NCBI GenBank assembly: GCA_008932955.1
Contig: WBXE01000068.1
Span: 1-11,281, forward strand
DNA: 11,281 bases
Origin: Verrucomicrobiota bacterium
Lineage (GTDB): Bacteria; Verrucomicrobiota; Verrucomicrobiia; Verrucomicrobiales; Akkermansiaceae
Reading direction: 5' to 3'
Below the pieces are notes generated by a model. It searched no databases and was not told the origin of the DNA. It saw only the letters and a list, made by a program, of their open reading frames with translations. The first letter of the stretch is position 1, and each line of letters begins with the position of its first letter. Below are positions 6,192-11,281 of this stretch, in pieces. Made by a program: the position numbers and the translations under genes.

Positions 6192-7409
6192 ATGCCCAGG
6201 AAGATTTCCCCAGCTCTAGCCATCATGGTTTGCCTGTGGCTGTGGGCGACCACCTCGCAGTTGCTGGCGGCGCTAAGTTGGGGGCACGAGAGTTTTCAAT
6301 TGACCGAGTGGTTGATCAACTATGCAGGCGGGTTTGTCCGGCGTGGGCTGCCGGGAGCGTTGGTGTGGCAATTTTCAGCTGCCAGCGGAATTCAAGCCAA
6401 CCATCTCGTTATTTCCGCAAGTGTGCTCTGCTATCTGGTGCTGATGGTTTGGTTCCTGTGTCGCGCCACGCGTGTGTTTCCGGCCGCGCTCATTATGTCG
6501 TGCATCGTGATGGGTTTTCCGGCCTATCAGGATTCAATCATCCGCAAGGACTGTCTTGGGTTGTTGCTGCTGCTCGGATGCCTCCGCGCAGCGGTCAGCG
6601 CCTGGCCTCGGATCCTCCACATCCTCGTTATCAATGGCGTGGCGGCGGTGGCCATACTTTCTCACGAAGCCTTCGTTTTCTTTGCCCTGCCCGCATTGGT
6701 GCTGTTCAGGCACCATGATGAAGAGCCGCCACCGCTCATCGAGTTTGTTCGCCGCGGCCTCGTCATGCTGCCTGCTGGAGTGTGCTTTTGTCTGGTCACG
6801 TGGTTTCACGGCACGCCGGCGCTCGCGGAGGCAGTCAATCATTCATGGCTGCCGTTGTGGCGGCACATTGCCCCCGGTAATGGCGAGTTGGATGTGCCTG
6901 CCGCGGCGATTCAAGCGCTGGGCTGGAGTTCCGGGCAGGGACTGGCGATGGGGAGTTATGTGTTGAGCTCGGGATTCTATCAACCGGTCGCGTGGGCCGG
7001 CGTCTTCGCGGTGTCGTTTGCGCTGGTGGTGCTGTTCACCGGTCGCGATGCGGGGCGGGGCGAGCCACCTGCAATGGAGACCAAAGTGCAAGTGACGGCC
7101 ATTTTGTTAGCTCAATTGCTGTTCATCTCGCCGCTGTTCCTGCTTGGATGCGATTATGGCCGATGGCTTTTTTTTTGGGTGGCAAGTTCGCTGATGCTCC
7201 ACGCCGCGCAGCGGCGGGCCCCGCGCTGGTTGGAAGCTTCCGTCGCCCGCGTTTTTGCTAACGTGAAAGTCTGCCGCCTTGCCGCGCGCCTGCCGGCAAA
7301 CGACTGGTATTTGCTTTGCTTTGGAGTCCCGGTCTTGTGGAGCAGTCACAACTTTCTTGCGGCCAGCCCGCTCACCCACCATTTTCTCTTGATCTGGTCG
7401 TGGTTCTAG
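6192..7409 (+). CDS. Polytopic membrane protein, candidate polysaccharide polymerase (Wzy-like)
   Basis: A 405-residue protein dominated by hydrophobic stretches, with roughly nine or ten membrane helices. Examples are about residues 10-28, 72-90, 97-110, 121-135, 141-171, 187-204, 263-282, 300-320 and 325-337. Short polar motifs lie between them: NYAGGFVRRG (43-52), YQDSIIRKD (112-120), SHEAFVFF (157-164) and DYGRW (321-325). From memory, the GGFVRRG motif recurs in unnamed membrane proteins of polysaccharide loci. The scattered arginines and the neighbouring transferases suggest a polymerase or other lipid-linked-glycan enzyme, but Wzy proteins are too divergent to be called by eye. A flippase-like or GT-C role is possible. 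Start 6192 is the first ATG of the frame. ATG 6225 would shorten the N-terminus by 11 residues. No Shine-Dalgarno site is seen. Confidence 0.8.
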   Translation: MPRKISPALAIMVCLWLWATTSQLLAALSWGHESFQLTEWLINYAGGFVRRGLPGALVWQFSAASGIQANHLVISASVLCYLVLMVWFLCRATRVFPAALIMSCIVMGFPAYQDSIIRKDCLGLLLLLGCLRAAVSAWPRILHILVINGVAAVAILSHEAFVFFALPALVLFRHHDEEPPPLIEFVRRGLVMLPAGVCFCLVTWFHGTPALAEAVNHSWLPLWRHIAPGNGELDVPAAAIQALGWSSGQGLAMGSYVLSSGFYQPVAWAGVFAVSFALVVLFTGRDAGRGEPPAMETKVQVTAILLAQLLFISPLFLLGCDYGRWLFFWVASSLMLHAAQRRAPRWLEASVARVFANVKVCRLAARLPANDWYLLCFGVPVLWSSHNFLAASPLTHHFLLIWSWF

Positions 7410-7422
7410 CATTGTCTGCACT

Positions 7423-8283
7423 ATGATTCGCATCATTCTACTTGGTCGTACTGGCAATCACTTGTTCCAGTATGCGCTGGGACGGGTGCTTGCAGAGAGG
7501 CGTGGAGTGCCGCTGGTGTTGGACGCATCCTGGTTCAATAGCGTAGGCTGGGCGGAGGTTTCGCACTTTTTGCGGCTGCCACTGCAGGCGCAGGTGGTGA
7601 GGCGTTGTTCGCTTGGAGCGCGGGCCCTGCGCAAATTTACCGGCAAGCATTACTGGGAATACCGGGGGGTTCCAGTGCTCAAGGAAAGCCCAAGCGACCA
7701 ATCCTTCGATGGATCATTCCTGGAGGCACCCGACGATTGCGTGCTGTTCGGTTATTTCCAGACACCAAGGTATTTCGCCGCTATTGCCGCCGCCCTGCGC
7801 AACGAAATGAACGGACTGCTAGATCGTGGCGCGCATGTTAGCCCCGGCCTCGCCGCTCAACTGTCCGCACCTGGAGCCGTTGCCGTGCATGTGAGACGCG
7901 CGGACTACTTGCGCATCCCGGTTTTTCAGGTGTGCGAACGGGCGTATTACCGGACGGCGATGGCCCGGCTCAGGGAGTTGCTAGACAAGCCGAAGTTCTA
8001 TGTTTTTTCGGATGATCCGGGCTGGTGCCGCGGGGAATTCCAGGATGGCGACCAAGTGGTGATCGATGCCGGCCAAGCCGCCACCAACCCGCTGCATGAT
8101 TTGCGCCTGATGAGCCTCGCCTCCCACCACATCATTGCCAACAGCAGCTATTCGTGGTGGGCTGCTTGGTTGGGTGAGAAGCCGGACCAGCGAGTGATGA
8201 TGCCTGAGCAGTGGTATGCGCACGGCATCACGGCGCCAATTGAACAAAAACGCCTGCCACATTGGGAAATTGTGAGTTCATGA
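7423..8283 (+). CDS. GT11 family glycosyltransferase, probable alpha-1,2-fucosyltransferase
   Basis: A 286-residue protein, the usual length for bacterial GT11 enzymes, which transfer L-fucose from GDP-fucose to galactose or related acceptors in an alpha-1,2 linkage. Motifs in order: GRTGNHLFQYALGR (8-21), the N-terminal signature, usually GxGNQxFQYA; AVHVRRADY (154-162), the HxRRxD donor-binding motif; YVFSDD; and IIANSSYSWWAAWL near 237-250 (Asn240 to Trp246). All hallmark elements are present. The N-terminal signature has His in place of the common Gln. The gene starts 13 bases after the membrane protein's stop and overlaps the next gene as ATGA (8280-8283), so the three are probably co-transcribed. 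The family call is firm. Exact donor and linkage are inferred from the family. Confidence 0.92.
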   Translation: MIRIILLGRTGNHLFQYALGRVLAERRGVPLVLDASWFNSVGWAEVSHFLRLPLQAQVVRRCSLGARALRKFTGKHYWEYRGVPVLKESPSDQSFDGSFLEAPDDCVLFGYFQTPRYFAAIAAALRNEMNGLLDRGAHVSPGLAAQLSAPGAVAVHVRRADYLRIPVFQVCERAYYRTAMARLRELLDKPKFYVFSDDPGWCRGEFQDGDQVVIDAGQAATNPLHDLRLMSLASHHIIANSSYSWWAAWLGEKPDQRVMMPEQWYAHGITAPIEQKRLPHWEIVSS

Positions 8284-9023
8284 TACCAATTCATCCTAAC
8301 AACTGGGCGGTGGTGGTGCCGCTTGCCAATGAAGAGGCAGACCTCGCGGCGTTTGTCTCGGCGCTGCAATCTGTGATGGATGCTACGGGGGGCGGGATGG
8401 CGTATTTGATCGTCGACCAAGTGTCCAAGGATCGGACGTTGGAACGCTGTGAGGCGTTAAGCCTAGAGGATCCGCGATTCGTAACTAAGTGGCTGCCGCA
8501 AAACCGCAATGTCGTCGATGCCTATATTAACGGCTTCAGGGCGGCTCTCGACGACGGGCATGAAATTGTCATCGAGATGGACGGCGGTCTATCGCATGAT
8601 CCGCGGGCGATTCCAGCATTCCTGCGGGCCCTCAATGAAGGCAACGATTGTGCCTTTGGCAGCCGCTACATGAATGGCGGTTCGATGGTGGATTCGCCGT
8701 TCACACGGCGGCTGCTGAGCAAGGGGGGGACGTTGCTGGCGCAGTGGTTGTTAGGGGCTCGATTGGCGGACATGACCTCGGGCTTCCAAGGGTTTCGGCG
8801 TGCCGTGCTGCTCAAGCTGGTGGAGTATCCGCTGCATTCGACCGCGCATTTTTACCAGACCGAGCTGCGCCATCTGTTGCGCCACCAAAAATTGATCGAG
8901 GTGCCAATCCATTACAGAGCTCCCTCGCCACGGGTGTCCAAGGGGGCGATCCGCAATTCGGTGGCGGTTTTGATGCACTATTTTCTGCGCCGGCTGCAGG
9001 GCCGGTCTCAATCCATCTCATGA
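8280..9023 (+). CDS. GT2 glycosyltransferase, DPM1-like
   Basis: A 247-residue GT-A enzyme resembling polyprenyl-phosphate sugar synthases and related GT2 proteins. Signatures are VVVPLANEEADL (11-22), LIVDQVSKDRT (43-53), EIVIEMDGGLSHDP (95-108), CAFGSRY (124-130) and DMTSGFQGFRR (164-174). The usual metal-binding Asp-x-Asp is DGG here: Asp101 is kept, but the second Asp is Gly103. From memory, this also occurs in a subgroup from O-antigen loci. There is no C-terminal membrane segment, so it would be a peripheral membrane enzyme. It may make a lipid-linked sugar used by the GT-C-like protein downstream, or add a sugar directly. ATG 8280 was chosen for the ATGA overlap with the GT11 stop. TTG 8262 is a weaker alternative. 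Confidence 0.88.
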   Translation: MIPIHPNNWAVVVPLANEEADLAAFVSALQSVMDATGGGMAYLIVDQVSKDRTLERCEALSLEDPRFVTKWLPQNRNVVDAYINGFRAALDDGHEIVIEMDGGLSHDPRAIPAFLRALNEGNDCAFGSRYMNGGSMVDSPFTRRLLSKGGTLLAQWLLGARLADMTSGFQGFRRAVLLKLVEYPLHSTAHFYQTELRHLLRHQKLIEVPIHYRAPSPRVSKGAIRNSVAVLMHYFLRRLQGRSQSIS

Positions 9024-9045
9024 ATTGCAGTGCTCCAGTGACGCC

Positions 9046-9050
9046 AGGAG
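9046..9050 (+). promoter_or_regulatory. Ribosome binding site for the STELLO-like gene
   Basis: AGGAG lies 9 bases before ATG 9060. The later in-frame ATG 9090 is preceded by CCACCCCGACC, with no such site, so 9060 is preferred although the first ten residues are not family-like. Confidence 0.5.
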
Positions 9051-9059
9051 TGGCCAGAA

Positions 9060-10112
9060 ATGCCTACCCGTTTTCCACCCCGACCATCTATGAATAAGCA
9101 TTCCCCAGCAACGGCACTTGTCGTCACTTCGATCTATGCTCCCAATTCCGTGCTGCGGGAGTTGGCGGCGGGATGTCTTGAATCCGGCTGGGACTTTGTG
9201 GTGGCCGGCGATAGCAAGAGCCCGGCAGATTTCGCCATAGATGGATGCCGGTTTCTCTCGCTAGACGCCCAGCGCGACAGTGGCTTTGGTCTGGGACGGG
9301 TTTGCCCAGAGCGCTCATACACCCGCAAGAACCTCGGCTATTTATCGGCTATTAAGGCTGGCGCGAAGGTGATTGTGGAGACGGACGACGACAATCATCC
9401 GACCCAAGCATTCTGGATGAATCGGCAGAAACGGCTGCCATGCCGGGTGGTAGAGAGCGCCGGCTGGGTCAACGCCTATCAGTATTTTAGCAGCGGGTTT
9501 ATCTATCCGCGGGGGCTGCCGCTATGCCACGCTCGCGACGTCGGCCCGGCGGCGGAGAGTCTTGAAACCTTGGAAAGCCTAGTGCAGCAAGGGTTGGCGG
9601 ACAGCGATCCGGATGTGGACGCGATTTACCGGATGTTGTTTCCGTTGCCGTTCCAATTTGATGCAGATGCCGCTCCGGTGTTGCTCAGGGGCGGGGCTTG
9701 GTGCCCATTCAACAGCCAGAATACCACATTTTTTGCTGAGGTTTTTCCGCTGATGTATCTGCCTGCGTGCTGCAGTTTTCGGATGACGGATATATGGCGC
9801 AGTTTTGTTGCGCAACGGGTGTTGCAGGCAATCGGCCAAGGGGTGTTGTTTCACGGTGCGACGGTATGGCAGGAGCGAAACGATCACGACTTGCAGAGGG
9901 ACTTCATGGATGAGATTCCAGGTTATGCGAACAATGCGCAGATACGCGAGGAACTGCTGGGTCTTTCCATTAGTTCCGCCGAGCCGCTGCGGCTGATGAT
10001 GGAGCGTTGCTATGAGGTGCTGATGCACCGTGGCTGGGTGGGCCGGGCTGAAGAGCCTCTGCTGCAGGCATGGTTCGAGGATTTGGAAGCGATGGAAGTG
10101 AAACGGATATGA
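9060..10112 (+). CDS. STELLO/DUF288-type glycosyltransferase
   Basis: A 350-residue protein. The N-terminal half matches the STELLO (DUF288) pattern: VVTSIYAPNSVLRELA (21-36), FVVAGDSKSP (46-55), CPERSYTRKNLGYLSAIKAG (82-101) and IVETDDDNHP (105-114), with Asp109-Asp111 as the likely metal-binding cluster. This family is best known from plant Golgi proteins, with bacterial members of unknown substrate. Later motifs include WVNAYQYFS and RGGAWCPFNSQNT. No membrane helix or signal peptide is seen, so it probably works in the cytoplasm on the growing repeat unit. It starts 36 bases after the previous stop with its own AGGAG, and its TGA overlaps ATG 10109 of the next gene. Start 9060 was chosen over 9090 for the Shine-Dalgarno site. 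Confidence 0.85.
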   Translation: MPTRFPPRPSMNKHSPATALVVTSIYAPNSVLRELAAGCLESGWDFVVAGDSKSPADFAIDGCRFLSLDAQRDSGFGLGRVCPERSYTRKNLGYLSAIKAGAKVIVETDDDNHPTQAFWMNRQKRLPCRVVESAGWVNAYQYFSSGFIYPRGLPLCHARDVGPAAESLETLESLVQQGLADSDPDVDAIYRMLFPLPFQFDADAAPVLLRGGAWCPFNSQNTTFFAEVFPLMYLPACCSFRMTDIWRSFVAQRVLQAIGQGVLFHGATVWQERNDHDLQRDFMDEIPGYANNAQIREELLGLSISSAEPLRLMMERCYEVLMHRGWVGRAEEPLLQAWFEDLEAMEVKRI

Positions 10113-11281
10113 GTGGTTTTAAGTTGTCTGAATCTGTGGTGACACGCCGAGCCGCATGGCCAGGCTGGGATTTTCTAGCACTGCTGCTATTGCTGGCGTT
10201 TCCATCGACAGGGTTTGTGCAGAAATATACCGGACTTGCTGGGGTTGCTGGCTATGTTGGAGTGGTGGCGATCGTGCTGCTAACAATACGGCGCTTCGCG
10301 GCCTGCTTGGCTCCCTTTTTGCGCCGTCGTTTCCGTCTGCTTAGCGTGACGGCACTAGCCGGCTTGGCGGTCGGTTTTGCCATCGTTTATCCCATTGAGA
10401 ACCGCGGGGGATTCGGCATAGGCAGCGACCGAGAAGACGGGCTGAATCTGGCCGTGACCCGCTTGGCCGAAGGCAAGACACCCTATTATAAACCTAGCAA
10501 GAACGCAGGGCCGCTGTCGGTTCTGCCCGGGGGCATCATCTTGGCGGCACCCTTTGTTGCATTGGGCAACAGTGCCTATCAGAACCTGTTTTGGTTGGCG
10601 GCCTTACTACTTGGCGCATGCTGGATGTTCAAGGATCGGGCTCTCGCGCTGGTGCTGTTGACGGTGCCGCTGGCAGTGTCGCCGGCGGCGCTGTATGAGT
10701 TTATTTCCGGTGGCGATATGCTTGCCAATGGAATCTATGTGGCTATGTTTTTTCTGTTGACCCTTGGCTTGTGGACTGCCCCGCGGCGGGTTGGTATGGC
10801 CAAGTGGCTAGCGTGTGTGTTGCTGGGTGTGGGGCTGGCGTCGCGCCCTAACTTCCTGTTGCTCATCCCGCTGTTTGGCGCGCTGCTGTGGCGGGTGGTG
10901 GGCTGGCGGCAAGCCCTTGCCGCAGTCGCAGTGGTGGGGGGAGTGGCAACGGCAATCACGCTGCCGTTCTATCTGCATGATCCAGCCGGGTTTACGCCGT
11001 GGCTAGCCAGGCAGAAGCTCGCGGTCATTGATGAGATGATGCCGTGGGCCAGCAAGGCGATGATCGGGACGACGGCGTTGCTGGGGATTTTGGGCGCGTG
11101 GGTGTTGTTGCGAGCCAATGTAGGAGATATGACGCAGACGTTTTTCCGCTGGTGTACACTGGTGACCGTGTGGCCGATGGTCTGCGCCGTAGGGCTGTCG
11201 AGTTTGGTTACCGGACACCTTGACTTTAGCTTCATGCGTGACCGCTTCGGACTGATGTACGTGTTTTTCGCGTTGTTGGGA
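10109..11281 (+). CDS. GT-C-like polytopic membrane protein (3' end missing)
   Basis: An ATG at 10109 overlaps the preceding stop (ATGA) and opens a frame that runs without a stop for 391 codons to the window edge. The protein is highly hydrophobic, with helices at about residues 21-36, 44-60, 78-94, 142-157 and many more. After the third helix comes GIGSDREDGLNLAVTRLAEG (104-122; Asp107 and Asp110), then TPYYKPS and GPLSVLPGGIILAAPF (134-149). An acidic motif in the first large outer loop, followed by a pYY/PG segment, is characteristic of GT-C enzymes, which use polyprenyl-phosphate sugars outside the membrane. GLASRPNFLLLIPL further on also fits. The nearby DPM1-like GT2 could supply its donor. 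The exact GT-C family and the sugar are unknown, and the C-terminus is not in the window. Confidence 0.82.
   Translation, partial: MSGFKLSESVVTRRAAWPGWDFLALLLLLAFPSTGFVQKYTGLAGVAGYVGVVAIVLLTIRRFAACLAPFLRRRFRLLSVTALAGLAVGFAIVYPIENRGGFGIGSDREDGLNLAVTRLAEGKTPYYKPSKNAGPLSVLPGGIILAAPFVALGNSAYQNLFWLAALLLGACWMFKDRALALVLLTVPLAVSPAALYEFISGGDMLANGIYVAMFFLLTLGLWTAPRRVGMAKWLACVLLGVGLASRPNFLLLIPLFGALLWRVVGWRQALAAVAVVGGVATAITLPFYLHDPAGFTPWLARQKLAVIDEMMPWASKAMIGTTALLGILGAWVLLRANVGDMTQTFFRWCTLVTVWPMVCAVGLSSLVTGHLDFSFMRDRFGLMYVFFALLG

Noticed and set aside
6107..6718. 203-codon + strand frame overlapping the membrane protein gene
   Set aside because: It overlaps the hydrophobic, motif-bearing frame of the candidate polymerase and shows no domain of its own.
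9020..9097. 25-codon ORF with an ATGA overlap at the end of the DPM1-like gene
   Set aside because: The overlap looks like coupling, but the peptide has no recognisable feature and runs into the STELLO-like gene in another frame.
1..11281. tRNA or rRNA genes
   Set aside because: The gaps between genes are all under 200 bases and I saw no cloverleaf or conserved rRNA segments in them.

Overview
This window looks like part of a surface-polysaccharide locus (O-antigen, capsule or exopolysaccharide) from a Gram-negative bacterium of moderately high GC content. All supported genes lie on the + strand. I would guess Verrucomicrobiota or a relative, because of the gene families and the dispersed intergenic repeats built from units like CGCCAAGGCGCAAAGG and AGACGCAAGAC. 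That taxonomic guess is an inference and was not tested. Both ends of the window cut through genes.

Layout. (1) 1-1556: the 3' part of a family 2 glycosyltransferase (GT2) that continues into about four membrane helices and a PAS-like sensor domain. (2) 1510-1667: an inverted repeat plus a dispersed repeat. (3) 1719-4064: one protein with two complete GT4-type glycosyltransferase domains. (4) 4018-5256: an island holding a repeat, a pyrimidine-rich tandem repeat, a tiny ORF, a MntA-like nucleotidyltransferase antitoxin, a HepT-like HEPN toxin, and then more repeats. The three small genes are joined by ATGA overlaps. (5) 5257-6030: a DUF268 methyltransferase-like protein. (6) 6192-7409: a polytopic membrane protein that could be a Wzy-type polymerase. 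(7) 7423-8283: a GT11 fucosyltransferase. (8) 8280-9023: a DPM1-like GT2. (9) 9060-10112: a STELLO/DUF288-type glycosyltransferase. (10) 10109 to the window end: a GT-C-like membrane protein. It has no stop codon inside the window.

How the parts fit together. The soluble or membrane-associated transferases (GT2, double GT4, GT11, DPM1-like GT2, STELLO-like) would add sugars to a lipid-linked repeat unit on the cytoplasmic face. The two polytopic proteins would act at or across the inner membrane, as a polymerase, flippase-like protein or lipid-sugar-dependent transferase. No nucleotide-sugar synthesis genes, initiating phosphoglycosyltransferase, clear Wzx flippase or export genes are visible here, so they must lie elsewhere. 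The toxin-antitoxin module is unrelated to sugar chemistry and probably acts as a stabilising or defence insert. Dispersed repeats abut or overlap the 3' ends of four genes (positions 1556, 4064, 5076 and 6030) and supply the C-terminal residues of at least two of them.
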